DNA of 64,000 nt from an uncultured Thiotrichales bacterium (GCA_903870015.1 CAIQBE010000003.1:29555-93554), one strand, 5' to 3'. Numbered from the stretch's first letter, positions 29,934-39,096 are shown. Program-made: numbers and translations. The notes: a model not told the origin generated them from the sequence alone.

Positions 29934-31476
29934 GTTGTTCTCGCATAATAAAATCTTGTTTACGAATACCACATAGTAATAACACCGCAAAATAAACACA
30001 AATGCCGCCGCCGATTAGATAAAACAAATGCAAAGCGCGATCCCAAGCATGCCAAGTAATCCAATGGGCTAGATTGCCTTGTAAGGTAAAAATAACTCCG
30101 GCCATTGCCGCATTGGCTGCGGCACAAGCGAGCAATAGCTTGGGCCAGCCGCGACTAAATTCTAGCATTTTTTGTTTTCTTAAAATTGCTAAGAGCGTTA
30201 AGGTATTGACCATGGCGGCAATCGATGTCGCTAATTCCAGCCCCACGTGTTGTAAGGGAAAAATTAAAATGGTATTAAGCACAATATTGGTTATCACCGA
30301 CAGAATACCTACTTTCATGGGGGTCTTCATATCCTGGCGCGAATAAAATGCAGAAACTGCAATCTTTACCATGATGAAGAAAAATAAGCCTATGGAAAAT
30401 GCCCAAAGCGTTTCTTTGGTCATGAGCATGTCTTGATAATTAAATTTACCGTACTCAAATAATGTGACTAAAATTGGTCCTGCTAATGTGGCTAAGCCTA
30501 CGGCACAAGGCAGTGCGATTAAGAAAATAAGTTTTAACGACCAGTCGATTGAGCGTTTAAACTCCCCAATATCACGACTAGATACTTGCTTGGATAAATG
30601 AGGCATTACCACGGTCGCTAAGGCAACACCAAAAACACCCAAGGGAAATTGCATCAACCGATCGGCGTAATAGAGCCAAGAGACACTGCCTGTGGGTAAA
30701 AACGTCGCATACATGCTATCGACTAACATGCCAATTTGTGCAACCGAAACCCCAAATAAGGCCGGCGCCATCATTTTGACAATGCGCTTTACATGACTAT
30801 CATGCCAAGCCCATCGGGGGCGAGCTAATAACTTTAAATTCCAAATAAAAGGTAGCTGTACCAAAAGTTGCAATAAACCTGCTAACAGCACACCATAGGC
30901 AACGGCTTCAATTGGTGCGTTGGGAAAATACGGTGTTAAATATACCGCTGCCCAGCCCATGCAAATACTTAAAATTAACGGTGTAATGGCAGGGACAGAA
31001 TAGCGATTAAACACATTTTGCACGCTACTGTACAAGCCCGTTAAAGCAATAAAAAAGATGTAAGGGAACATAATTTTTAGCAGATGATTGAGTAGGTCAA
31101 ATTTTTCTGGCTGATGAAGATAAGAAGGTGCAAAAATAAAGGCCCAGCCTTCCGACCCCAATACACTCAACAAACTGACCACAATTAAAATTAATCCCAA
31201 TGTCCCTGAAACTCGCCCGATAAGCTGACAGAGCTCTTCATGAGTTTTCTGCACTTTTACTTCAGTCAATACAGGAATAAATGCTTGTGAAAAAGCGCCT
31301 TCAGCAAATATTTTTCGTAAAAAATTAGGGATACGAAAAGCAATGACGAAGGCATCCATTTGCCCGGTAGCGCCAAAGACAATCGCGAAAATATTTTCAC
31401 GCATAAAGCCAGCAATGCGTGAAACTAAAGTGAGTATACCTACGAGAGAAGTTGATCTAAATAGATGTTTGCTCAT
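29917..31476 (-). CDS. murJ: Lipid II flippase MurJ
   Basis: MurJ flips lipid II across the inner membrane for peptidoglycan synthesis. There are 14 hydrophobic segments. The N-terminal region LVGILTLVSRIAGFMRENIFA and the conserved FRIPNFLRKIFAEGAFSQAFIPVL match the MVF family. Further signatures are YYADRLMQFPLGVFGVALATVVMPHLS and FYSRQDMKTPMKVGI. The length is 519 (E. coli 511). It lies between asmA and ribF in the operon. Confidence 0.96.
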   Translation of the reverse strand: MSKHLFRSTSLVGILTLVSRIAGFMRENIFAIVFGATGQMDAFVIAFRIPNFLRKIFAEGAFSQAFIPVLTEVKVQKTHEELCQLIGRVSGTLGLILIVVSLLSVLGSEGWAFIFAPSYLHQPEKFDLLNHLLKIMFPYIFFIALTGLYSSVQNVFNRYSVPAITPLILSICMGWAAVYLTPYFPNAPIEAVAYGVLLAGLLQLLVQLPFIWNLKLLARPRWAWHDSHVKRIVKMMAPALFGVSVAQIGMLVDSMYATFLPTGSVSWLYYADRLMQFPLGVFGVALATVVMPHLSKQVSSRDIGEFKRSIDWSLKLIFLIALPCAVGLATLAGPILVTLFEYGKFNYQDMLMTKETLWAFSIGLFFFIMVKIAVSAFYSRQDMKTPMKVGILSVITNIVLNTILIFPLQHVGLELATSIAAMVNTLTLLAILRKQKMLEFSRGWPKLLLACAAANAAMAGVIFTLQGNLAHWITWHAWDRALHLFYLIGGGICVYFAVLLLCGIRKQDFIMREQHVSAN

Positions 31477-31503
31477 GTTACAGCTCTCGTTGTTTGCGCT
31501 TTT

Positions 31504-33405
31504 TTAATTACTTTGTCCGCCGAAAATAGAATTAAGGGCTTTCGCTGCAGTATTGCCAAGATCTGATGCGCCCTGCCCGCCATTTTGCACTTGTTGCAAA
31601 GTTTGTTGCACTGTTGTTTTTACCGTATTTTGAACTGCCTGTTGTAGTTGTATCATCAAAAATTTTAATATTTGCGCTTGGAGTGATATCCAATTTAGAC
31701 CTTGGGTTATATGATCAAAGCTGCCGCCAATGTGGTAAGGAATGACTAAGCCTTTCAAGAAGCTGTTGTTACTGCTAACTACTTTAGCATCAAGATCGTA
31801 GTCGATGGCTTGCGCAACCAAATTGACATTGCCTGAGCCACTGACCCTGACTATGGGCCCATTTAATGTCATGACGGGGGTAGTGATATTGCCTTGATTA
31901 ATATTAATTTTTGCATTCAATGTGCCAAAGTTAGTGCTTTGCCCATTATTTGCATTGATACCCTGAGTGCTCATAGTTTGCTGTACTTGCTGTTGCACTT
32001 GAGAGGATACAGTCGCTAACTGAGCGGTATTTTGGATATTATTAATGATGCTAGTTAGTTTATTAATCAGTGCCTCCACATCAAAGCCTTTTAATGTAAT
32101 ATTTTCTACATTTAGGCCGATGCTTCCATTAAGCGTGCGAGGGTAAACCGCATTATTGGATTTTGCCAAACTAATGCTGCCGCTGCTCGTAATGTTTTGC
32201 ATGGGTAGACGCGCACCTTTTAAATTCACGATATCTGCAAGATCAATTTGATCAACTTTAATGTTTTCAGAGAGTCGCAAGGGTGAGAATGAAGCAATCT
32301 TAATATCGCCGTTCAGCTCACTTTTGGCTAAGTTTAAAATAACATTGCTTAGATTTAGCGAGCTCGTCGATCCTGAAAACTGAGCCTGTAGACTTACTTG
32401 ATCTAGCATGTTTTTGTTAGCCACTGGGATTGGACTCATGCCTATGGAGCTTAAAAGGTCTTTTAGTGAAAACTCTTTTGTGTTTAAGCTACCTGAAAAT
32501 TGCGGATTGCTAAAATTAGCCACTGTAAAATTAGTTATTTGGCCTGTTAAAATTTGGTTGATAGCAATGTCTAGGCTTGGGGCGCTAATAGTTTGTGCAT
32601 TTAGATCTGCGTTAATATCCCCAGAAATATTATTTGTTATTTTTAAGCTGCCAGTGTTGGTTGGATAAACTAGTGAGGTTTCCAGTGCTAAATTTGTCAG
32701 TGCTAGTTTTTTCGTACTAGCATCAAAATTGACTTGGCTATCGACTTTAAAGCTGCCGGTCATATTTTGATTAACATTGTAGTTGGCCGAAAAACTAAGC
32801 GGGAAGGTTTGACCTAATCCGACATTATTAGCATTGAGATCAATGCCATCTAGGGCATAATGACTTTTAGCCTGATAATTATCAAAGCTAATACCTCCAT
32901 CGGTAATCGCTATCGATTGAATGCTTAAGCCATAGCTCTTTTTGGAGCTATTGGCGGCTGCAGCAACACCGGCAGCATCTTTTACTTTTTCATCATTCAT
33001 TGCTGGAAATGTCCAGTTATTTTGATTTTTTTCCTGGATTAAAAAGACTCTTAGGCCATTAAGATTGAGCGTATTAAATTCAACATTGCCATGGACCAAG
33101 CCCCAAAAGCTTACCGCTAGATCAGCAGAATCAATTTGCGCAAAAGTATTTTGACTAAACCCATCAGGATTGCTTAAAGACGCATTGCCTAAATGAATGC
33201 CTACTTCAGGGTAAAAGGTCCAGCTTAATTCGCCGGGTAAGTTTAATTGGCGCCCGGTTGCATTATTAACGGCAGCAATAATTTGAGGCTTGAAGTCATT
33301 AGGATTAACCAGCTTGACCAATGCAAATGCTGCAAGGCCTAGTAAAATCACTAAAGCTAAAATTAGCCATAATAAAATTTTTAAAGTTTTCTTCATCAAC
33401 GCCAT
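31504..33405 (-). CDS. AsmA-family inner-membrane-anchored protein
   Basis: AsmA-type proteins are bridge-like and have been linked to phospholipid transport and outer-membrane assembly. One N-terminal transmembrane helix (about 10-32) precedes VNPNDFKPQIIAAVNNATGRQLNLPGELSWTFYPEVGIHLGNASLSNPDGF, the canonical AsmA start. The rest is long beta-rich periplasmic repeats, then a Gln/Ala-rich C-terminal part with QQVQQTMSTQ and AVQNTVKTTVQQTLQQV. The length is 633 (E. coli AsmA 617). The ATG at 33405 has AGGAG upstream and lies 2 bases after the tatD stop. Confidence 0.88.
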   Translation of the reverse strand: MALMKKTLKILLWLILALVILLGLAAFALVKLVNPNDFKPQIIAAVNNATGRQLNLPGELSWTFYPEVGIHLGNASLSNPDGFSQNTFAQIDSADLAVSFWGLVHGNVEFNTLNLNGLRVFLIQEKNQNNWTFPAMNDEKVKDAAGVAAAANSSKKSYGLSIQSIAITDGGISFDNYQAKSHYALDGIDLNANNVGLGQTFPLSFSANYNVNQNMTGSFKVDSQVNFDASTKKLALTNLALETSLVYPTNTGSLKITNNISGDINADLNAQTISAPSLDIAINQILTGQITNFTVANFSNPQFSGSLNTKEFSLKDLLSSIGMSPIPVANKNMLDQVSLQAQFSGSTSSLNLSNVILNLAKSELNGDIKIASFSPLRLSENIKVDQIDLADIVNLKGARLPMQNITSSGSISLAKSNNAVYPRTLNGSIGLNVENITLKGFDVEALINKLTSIINNIQNTAQLATVSSQVQQQVQQTMSTQGINANNGQSTNFGTLNAKININQGNITTPVMTLNGPIVRVSGSGNVNLVAQAIDYDLDAKVVSSNNSFLKGLVIPYHIGGSFDHITQGLNWISLQAQILKFLMIQLQQAVQNTVKTTVQQTLQQVQNGGQGASDLGNTAAKALNSIFGGQSN

Positions 33406-33407
33406 GC

Positions 33408-34190
33408 TTAAGCACTCCTGTTTAAATTAAATAAGTTCATAAAATTATTTGTCGTGACCTCTGCTACTTCTTCGTAACTAATGCCTTTGAGACTCGCTAT
33501 ACACTCAGCCACAAAGCGGGTATATCCTGGGAAATTCGCTTTGCCCCGATGCGGCACTGGCGTTAGGTAAGGCGCATCAGTTTCAACTAATATCCGCTCT
33601 AAAGGAATTTTTTTTACGGTAGCCCGGAGGTCTTCGGCATTTTTAAAAGTGATAATACCAGAAAATGAAATATAAAGCCCTAGATCGAGACCTGCTTTTG
33701 CCATTTCGTATTCTTCAGTAAAGCAATGAAATACTCCTGAATCTACTTGGTGCTCTCTTAGAATACTGAGCGTATCTTCTTGCGCTTTGCGCGTGTGGAT
33801 GATCAAAGGTTTTTTTAAAGTTTGCGCCGCGGTGATATGCATATTAAAACGTTCATGCTGAAGCTCTTTGGGCGTATGCTCGTAATGATAATCCAAGCCG
33901 GTTTCACCAATTGCGACTACTTTTGGGGCTTGTGCTAATTCAATCAAGCGCTCAACCGTTGCCTCTTCTCCTTCATTTTCTGAGGGATGTAAACCGATGC
34001 TGGCATATACATTAGGGAATTGCTGGGCAATATCGGTCACGGCTTTAGCATTTTCAAGATCTATCCCTATGCATAGTATCGTTTTAACATCAAGCTTTTG
34101 GGCCTCGCTAATTAAATTAGCTAATGAACCGCCAAAGGCATCAAGGTCTAAGCGATCGAGGTGGCAATGTGAATCAACTAAGTAAGTCAT
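33408..34190 (-). CDS. TatD-family metal-dependent deoxyribonuclease
   Basis: This is a TIM-barrel metallohydrolase of the TatD family, closest in look to YcfH. Metal ligands are visible in DSHCHLD (residues 6-12), IGETGLDYHYE, PLIIHTRKA, FHCFTEE and ETDAPYLTPVPHRGK. At 260 residues it is full length. Family members act as nucleases or quality-control hydrolases, and the exact substrate is unclear. It lies 7 bases after the response regulator gene. Confidence 0.9.
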   Translation of the reverse strand: MTYLVDSHCHLDRLDLDAFGGSLANLISEAQKLDVKTILCIGIDLENAKAVTDIAQQFPNVYASIGLHPSENEGEEATVERLIELAQAPKVVAIGETGLDYHYEHTPKELQHERFNMHITAAQTLKKPLIIHTRKAQEDTLSILREHQVDSGVFHCFTEEYEMAKAGLDLGLYISFSGIITFKNAEDLRATVKKIPLERILVETDAPYLTPVPHRGKANFPGYTRFVAECIASLKGISYEEVAEVTTNNFMNLFNLNRSA

Positions 34191-34197
34191 ATTTTTC

Positions 34198-34944
34198 CTA
34201 GCTTAAACGAACAGGGACTGATAGCACATAGCCCTTGTTGCGGATGGCTTTAATTAAATTATTGTTACTTTTATCTTTTAATTTATTGCGTAAACGTGAA
34301 ATTTGCACATCAATGGCCCGACTTTCTGGGTCATCAATTTCCAAATGTAGCACCATACCGATGCGATCACGATTTAAAATTTCTTGCTCATGCTTAATAA
34401 AAAGCTCTAAAAGCAGGCACTCGTTTTTAGTTAAAAAAACTATTTTGCCCGTAAAGTGTTTGACACATTTTTCTTCCGGTAAGTACACCCATTGACCTAG
34501 AGTGGCTTTTTGATAGGTGACTTTACCTGGCGTGTTATCTTCTTCTGATCCTTCCGTTGTTTTGAGGTCGGGGACATGTCGCTGGCGTTTAAGCACGGCT
34601 TGTATTCGTGATAATAAAACATGGGGGCTAAATGGCTTTTCGATATAATCATCGGCACCTGCTTCAAACCCTAGAACGACATTGGTCTCGCCCTGCACTG
34701 CTGTGAGCATAATGATGGGAATGTCTGAGCTCTGGCGGATTTTTTTGCAAATATCGATGCCATACATATCGGGTAACATCAGATCTAAAACTGCAAGATC
34801 AAAATTTTCTTTTGCAAAAATTTCCAAGGCTTCTTGTCCTGTACCTGCTTCGATAACGCCATAATGATGTCGCTCTAAAAAAATCTTGACCAGTTGACGG
34901 ATCCCAGCCTCGTCGTCGACAATCAAAATTCGCTCATTACTCAT
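34198..34944 (-). CDS. OmpR-family response regulator without adjacent kinase
   Basis: The receiver domain (1-120) has the acidic pair D10-D11, phosphoacceptor D54 in LAVLDLMLPD, and K103 in DDYIEKPFSP. The winged-helix DNA-binding domain (about 150-246) has FLTKNECLLLELFIKHEQEILNRDRI and AIDVQISRLRNKLKDKSNNNLIKAIRNKGYVL. No sensor kinase gene lies nearby, so the partner is elsewhere. It heads an eight-gene operon of envelope and metabolic genes. KdpE-like or PmrA-like identity cannot be decided. Confidence 0.9.
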   Translation of the reverse strand: MSNERILIVDDEAGIRQLVKIFLERHHYGVIEAGTGQEALEIFAKENFDLAVLDLMLPDMYGIDICKKIRQSSDIPIIMLTAVQGETNVVLGFEAGADDYIEKPFSPHVLLSRIQAVLKRQRHVPDLKTTEGSEEDNTPGKVTYQKATLGQWVYLPEEKCVKHFTGKIVFLTKNECLLLELFIKHEQEILNRDRIGMVLHLEIDDPESRAIDVQISRLRNKLKDKSNNNLIKAIRNKGYVLSVPVRLS

Positions 34945-34970
34945 AGATGTACTGCCTGTTTATTTGAGTA

Positions 34971-34976
34971 TATAAT
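34971..34976 (+). promoter_or_regulatory. Consensus -10 box before nadM
   Basis: TATAAT at 34971-34976 lies 31 bases before the nadM start. The -35 hexamer (TGTACT at 34948-34953) is poor. The 63-base region is divergent with the response regulator gene, so both promoters are packed here. Confidence 0.4.
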
Positions 34977-35007
34977 AGATAAAAACACACCTGGATGCAA
35001 TGTAATA

Positions 35008-36021
35008 ATGCTTACCTTTGGCGTATTGATTGGTCGATTTCAGCCCTTTCATCAAGGTCATCTTTACTTGGCGGTGAAAGCCTTGGATCAATGTGATCAA
35101 TTAATTATCGCTATTGGCTCAGCCGGGCGTGCCCGCTCTACCGTAAACCCCTTTACTTTTGATGAGCGCACTGCCTTGATGCGCTCAAATTTAGAGACTT
35201 ATGCCGATCGCATTCATTTTGTCGCTATTCCAGATGTTTTTTATGACGAAGCCTATTGGCTCAACCAGGTTAAAAGTGCTGTGTTTGGCATTGCTCAGGG
35301 GGCCGAGGTAACGCTCTTTGGGCATAGCAAAGATGAATCCAGCTATTATTTGCGTGAATTCCCTGAGTGGCGATATGTTGAATTTCCGGATTATAACGGC
35401 ATTAGCGCGACGCCTTTGCGTTTAGATTACCTTGAGTATGGCCTGATTGATCATCTCAACTTCCCAGCGGCAACCGAAGAATTTTTAACTGACTTTAAAA
35501 AAAGCGCCGCCTATACTTGGCTGCACAACGAGGCTAATGTCGTTAAGCATTATAAAGCTAGCTGGAGTACCGCGCCCTATCCACCTATTTTTGTAACGAC
35601 AGATGCTATTGTCGTTTGCCAAAGCCATATTTTATTAATTAAGCGCAAGGATCATCCTGGGAAGGGTTTATATGCCCTGCCTGGAGGCTTTGTTGAGCCG
35701 GGCGAATGGCTACAAAATGCTTTAGTGCGTGAGCTTATTGAGGAAACACAAATTGATGTGACTGCTGAGGAGCTTAAAGCATCTTTAATTACTTTTCGTC
35801 CTTTTGATTATCCAACTCGTTCGCAAATTGGTCGAGTGATTACTCATGCTGGCTTAATTAAGCTTGCCAATCATGTACTCCCAAAAATTACAGGCTCTGA
35901 TGATGCGGGCGAGGCTTTGTGGGTTAAGCTTGAGAATTTTACTGCGCTTGCGGATCAGCTCTATGATGATCATTTCCAAATCGTACAATATTGGCAACGC
36001 CAAGGATTGCTTAATGGATAA
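35008..36021 (+). CDS. nadM: Bifunctional NMN adenylyltransferase / Nudix hydrolase
   Basis: The N-terminal nucleotidyltransferase domain has GRFQPFHQGH (residues 9-18) and ISATPLR, and makes NAD from NMN. The C-terminal Nudix domain has the box GGFVEPGEWLQNALVRELIEETQ (about 226-248, quoted up to its conserved EE), with Q in place of the usual G near its end. Such fusions are known in Synechocystis and Francisella; the Nudix half there is an ADP-ribose pyrophosphatase. The longer frame opens at 34894, but the enzyme starts at the ATG at 35008 (337 residues). It overlaps ruvX by 8 bases. Confidence 0.9.
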   Translation: MLTFGVLIGRFQPFHQGHLYLAVKALDQCDQLIIAIGSAGRARSTVNPFTFDERTALMRSNLETYADRIHFVAIPDVFYDEAYWLNQVKSAVFGIAQGAEVTLFGHSKDESSYYLREFPEWRYVEFPDYNGISATPLRLDYLEYGLIDHLNFPAATEEFLTDFKKSAAYTWLHNEANVVKHYKASWSTAPYPPIFVTTDAIVVCQSHILLIKRKDHPGKGLYALPGGFVEPGEWLQNALVRELIEETQIDVTAEELKASLITFRPFDYPTRSQIGRVITHAGLIKLANHVLPKITGSDDAGEALWVKLENFTALADQLYDDHFQIVQYWQRQGLLNG

Positions 36022-36433
36022 TATTACTAAAATTTTAGGCTTTGATTTTGGCTTGCGGCGTATTGGTGTGGCTGTTGGTCAGCGGTTTACGGGTACTGCG
36101 TCTCCTGTCACTACATTGCTTGCCAACGATGGCGAGCCGAATTGGCAAGAAGTGTCAAATTTGATTACTACCTGGCAGCCACAAGCCTTATTGGTTGGTA
36201 TGCCGCTTAACATGGATGGTAGCATTTCTGTTATGGCAACTCGCGCTGAGGATTTTGCTAAAAAGCTAGAGACCCGTTTTAATTTAACTGTTTTTCGTAT
36301 TGACGAGCGCTTAAGCACTTTTGAAGCCAAGAGTGAATTTATGCGCGTTCGCGGTCAAACGGGCATGAAAAAAGGCCAGAAAGTGGATGCGTTTGCTGCA
36401 GTAATTTTGGTTGAGGCTTGGCTTGGGCTTTAA
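36014..36433 (+). CDS. ruvX: Putative pre-16S rRNA nuclease YqgF/RuvX
   Basis: YqgF is an RNase H-like nuclease involved in 16S rRNA 5' maturation and once proposed as a Holliday resolvase. It has ILGFDFGLRRIGVAVGQ with the first catalytic Asp, LLVGMPLNMDGS, and VFRIDERLSTFEAK, ending KKGQKVDAFAAVILVEAWL. From the ATG at 36014 (AAGGA upstream) it is 139 residues, the same as E. coli (138). The longer open frame from 35864 is not supported. It is coupled to nadM. Confidence 0.95.
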   Translation: MDNITKILGFDFGLRRIGVAVGQRFTGTASPVTTLLANDGEPNWQEVSNLITTWQPQALLVGMPLNMDGSISVMATRAEDFAKKLETRFNLTVFRIDERLSTFEAKSEFMRVRGQTGMKKGQKVDAFAAVILVEAWLGL

Positions 36434-36538
36434 TTTTAACAGGTGTTCTGCTTCAAGGGTTTGACCGAGTTCTCTGTTTTATAATTTTAAAAAACGCTTC
36501 ACAAGGTTAGGTTTTATGAGATTTTAGCTTAGCGCTAG

Positions 36539-37186
36539 CTATTCCAATTCTCTTCTTAAACCGTGAATAAAAGTAGGGCACCAAGTAGGGCACATTCCTG
36601 CTGCTGCAAACACGATCGCCACCGACGCTACTCCAGCTAAACCGGCCCCGATGCCCACTCCTGTATTAAAAACAGCTGCTACCGCTGGCTCGGCAGCGCT
36701 AATTATTTCCAATCCAGTATTTCTGACTGCGGTTGTATTAGCGTTGCTGCAATCTTTAAAGCTCAGCGCTTCTATTACTTGCCTACATTGATTAAGCGTA
36801 TTTACACGAATATGCAGAGCATCTGGATCAAAGCTGCAGCTTAGGGCTTGCGCTTCCTGCTCTATTGCTCCTTGCGCCTCATTGCATGCGCTGTCTGTTG
36901 TGCTCGCTTGGGCCATTAATGTCCACATAAGCGCAAGCGCCATAGTGCAAAAGCAGGTACCAAAAACAAAAAAGGCTGTGTACCATACATTGAATGGAGG
37001 GTAACCGACTCGATGCGGAACTAGTGTTACTCCGACTGGATGAGTCCTCCTCACCTCGAGAAGAAGTGGCACCTCCTCTCGCCTGGCCGCGGGATTGAGA
37101 GCACCTGGTCCTTTAGCACCAATATATTCTCCTGTAGTCTCACCACCACCCAATTTTATGTCAGCATCAGCATTGTAATTGTACAT
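36539..37186 (-). CDS. Hypothetical membrane protein with Cys-containing loop
   Basis: I do not recognise this 215-residue protein. The ATG at 37186 has AAGAGGTG seven bases upstream and replaces the longer TTG start. Residues 1-65 are soluble with a Gly/Ala/Pro-rich N-terminus. A hydrophobic segment follows (YTAFFVFGTCFCTMALALMW) and then a loop of about 80 residues with spaced cysteines (SACNEAQ, LSCSFD, NQCRQV, KDCSN). A second hydrophobic, Gly/Ala-rich segment leads to CPTWCP and a basic end. Two membrane passes with a disulfide-capable loop between them are likely. A strong promoter precedes it. It sits alone between ruvX and mpl and may be an accessory gene. Confidence 0.6.
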   Translation of the reverse strand: MYNYNADADIKLGGGETTGEYIGAKGPGALNPAARREEVPLLLEVRRTHPVGVTLVPHRVGYPPFNVWYTAFFVFGTCFCTMALALMWTLMAQASTTDSACNEAQGAIEQEAQALSCSFDPDALHIRVNTLNQCRQVIEALSFKDCSNANTTAVRNTGLEIISAAEPAVAAVFNTGVGIGAGLAGVASVAIVFAAAGMCPTWCPTFIHGLRRELE

Positions 37187-37226
37187 GAGCACACCTCTTT
37201 TCAAGTCCCTTTTAAGAAATGGATAA

Positions 37227-37254
37227 ATTATATATGATTATTAAAAAATCTCAA
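37227..37254 (-). promoter_or_regulatory. Strong candidate promoter of the two-pass membrane protein
   Basis: On the minus strand TTGAGA (37254-37249), a 16-base spacer and a perfect TATAAT (37232-37227) lie about 40 bases before the ATG at 37186. Confidence 0.6.
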
Positions 37255-37283
37255 TAAAAATTTTAAGCTATATTAAAAAGTCG

Positions 37284-38645
37284 CTATTTTTTGTTGAGGT
37301 GATTGAGCAGCTTGTCATGCAATCCACCAAAACCCCCATTACTCATCACCAATAGATGATCACCTGGCTGCGAAGATTTGGCGATAATATCAGCCAGGAC
37401 TTCAAGATTATTAATCACTTCTACCGGGGATTTGCTATGTTCAAATGCCGCTTTGGTCGACCAGCTTAGTGTCGGTGGCTCATAAATATAAATATGATCA
37501 GCCTCTTGCATTGACGCGCATAGGTCTTGTTGAAATTGCCCTAGCTTCATACTGTTGGAGCGAGGCTCAAAGATTGCAAAGATCCGCTCTGTGCCGATTT
37601 TTTTACGTAAGCCATCAATCGTAGTTTTGATGGCAGTTGGGTGATGGGCAAAATCATCGTAAACTTTGATACCCGCTACTTCACCACGTACTTCCATTCG
37701 GCGTTTGACATTTTTAAAATGGGCTAATGCTTCTGTGCTGACATCCTCTTTAATGCCAACGTGTTTTGCTGCCGCAATGACGGCTAGGGCATTTAAGGCA
37801 TTATGTCGGCCAACCAGTTCCCAATTAACTTCGCCAACGATTTTACCTTGATGCAAGACTTCAAAAACACTGGCGTCTTCTTTTAATAAATTTAAAGTAT
37901 AGTCACCAGCACTTCCGCCAAAGCCTACCTGTGGTGTCCAAATGCCTTTTTCAAGCACTTCGGCTAGATTTTTCTCTTCGCGATTAACAATCACCTGTCC
38001 TTCGCTGGGTACGATTCTTAATAAATGATGAAATTGTTTTTGGATTGCTGCCACATTTTCAAAAATATCAACATGATCTAGCTCTAGATTATTTAAAATT
38101 AAAGTCTTGGGCCAATAATGTACGAATTTGGAGCGCTTATCAAAAAAAGCGGTGTCATACTCGTCGCCCTCGATGACAAAAAAATCACTGCCACCTAAAC
38201 GCGAAGATACGCCAAAATTTTGTGGCAAGCCGCCGATTAAAAATCCTGGCTTTAGCCCAGCATATTCTAGAACCCAGGCGAGCATACTTGAGGTTGTTGT
38301 TTTGCCATGGGTGCCCGTTACGGCCAAGACCCATTTGGTATCTAATACAAACTGCTTTAAAAACTCTGGGCCAGAAATAAACTTAAGCCTTTGATTTAGC
38401 ATAGCTTCAATAATAGGCATGCCTCGAGCCATGGTATTTCCGACAACAATATAGTCAAATGGTGTAGCGAGCTGCTTTGGATCATAGCCATTAATGATTT
38501 CAATGCCCTGGCTTTCTAAATAAGTACTCATGGGGGGGTAAACGTTTTGATCTGACCCTGTGACTTTAAAACCCAGCTCCCGCGCTAAAATGGCAAGACT
38601 CCCCATAAATGTGCCGCAAATTCCCAAAAAATGTAGATGTTTCAT
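37284..38645 (-). CDS. mpl: UDP-MurNAc:L-alanyl-gamma-D-glutamyl-meso-diaminopimelate ligase
   Basis: Mpl reattaches the recycled murein tripeptide to UDP-MurNAc. It has the Mur-ligase N-domain HFLGICGTFMGSLAILARELGFKVTGSD, the P-loop VTGTHGKTTTSSML, VIEGDEYDTAFFDKRSKFVHY, and the C-domain signature YDDFAHHPTAIKTTIDGLR. FMGSLA and EYDTAFFDKRSKF distinguish Mpl from MurC. The length is 453 (E. coli 457). Confidence 0.96.
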   Translation of the reverse strand: MKHLHFLGICGTFMGSLAILARELGFKVTGSDQNVYPPMSTYLESQGIEIINGYDPKQLATPFDYIVVGNTMARGMPIIEAMLNQRLKFISGPEFLKQFVLDTKWVLAVTGTHGKTTTSSMLAWVLEYAGLKPGFLIGGLPQNFGVSSRLGGSDFFVIEGDEYDTAFFDKRSKFVHYWPKTLILNNLELDHVDIFENVAAIQKQFHHLLRIVPSEGQVIVNREEKNLAEVLEKGIWTPQVGFGGSAGDYTLNLLKEDASVFEVLHQGKIVGEVNWELVGRHNALNALAVIAAAKHVGIKEDVSTEALAHFKNVKRRMEVRGEVAGIKVYDDFAHHPTAIKTTIDGLRKKIGTERIFAIFEPRSNSMKLGQFQQDLCASMQEADHIYIYEPPTLSWSTKAAFEHSKSPVEVINNLEVLADIIAKSSQPGDHLLVMSNGGFGGLHDKLLNHLNKK

Positions 38646-38775
38646 AGACTTACCTTATATTGTGATAGCCAAATTATACCCCTCTTGCCCAAGGATGCAA
38701 GAATGACAACACCGATGATTACCCTGCATTTTTTGCTAGCTATTTTAACTGGTTAATATTATAAGTGCATTTTTA

Positions 38776-38804
38776 TTGCTATGGTGTTTTAAATCATGTA
38801 AATT
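38776..38804 (+). promoter_or_regulatory. Weak candidate promoter of the Arc-like gene
   Basis: TTGCTA at 38776-38781 and TAAATT at 38799-38804 are separated by 17 bases, about 35 bases before the start at 38839. Similarity to consensus is modest. Confidence 0.3.
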
Positions 38805-38838
38805 AACACTTGAAAACAAAACTTAGCAGGAGATGGCA

Positions 38839-39072
38839 ATGACAACAAGTTACAAAGTAGTTGCAACCGCACAGGATCCAGAATTAAGTTTAAAGCTACC
38901 CAGCAGCATCTTGAAAGACTTAGTCCTACGCAGCAATGAAAATGGCCGTAGCATCGAAGTTGAGATTGCCATACGCTTGGCACGAAGCCTTGAACGCGAT
39001 CAACAAATGCTTGAAAATGACAATTTATTGGCCCTAGCCGCCTTTGAGACCATGGAATCTTTCGCTAAATAA
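38839..39072 (+). CDS. Arc-like ribbon-helix-helix DNA-binding protein
   Basis: This small protein of 77 residues has the Arc/MetJ-type ribbon-helix-helix pattern. A strand (LSLKLPSSI) is followed by two helices, LKDLVLRSNENGRS and IEVEIAIRLARSLERDQQML. A short acidic tail ends at EFTMES-like residues. The start at 38839 is six bases after AGGAG; the ATG at 38833 is too close. No toxin gene follows, so it is likelier a lone regulator than an antitoxin. A Rho-independent terminator follows, so it is transcribed alone. Its targets are unknown. Confidence 0.75.
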   Translation: MTTSYKVVATAQDPELSLKLPSSILKDLVLRSNENGRSIEVEIAIRLARSLERDQQMLENDNLLALAAFETMESFAK

Positions 39073-39096
39073 CAATACATCATGGATGATGGCTTG

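Noticed and set aside
38839..39072. Toxin-antitoxin module
   Set aside because: The Arc-like protein looks like an antitoxin DNA-binding domain, but a terminator and then recG follow, and no toxin-like gene is adjacent on either side.
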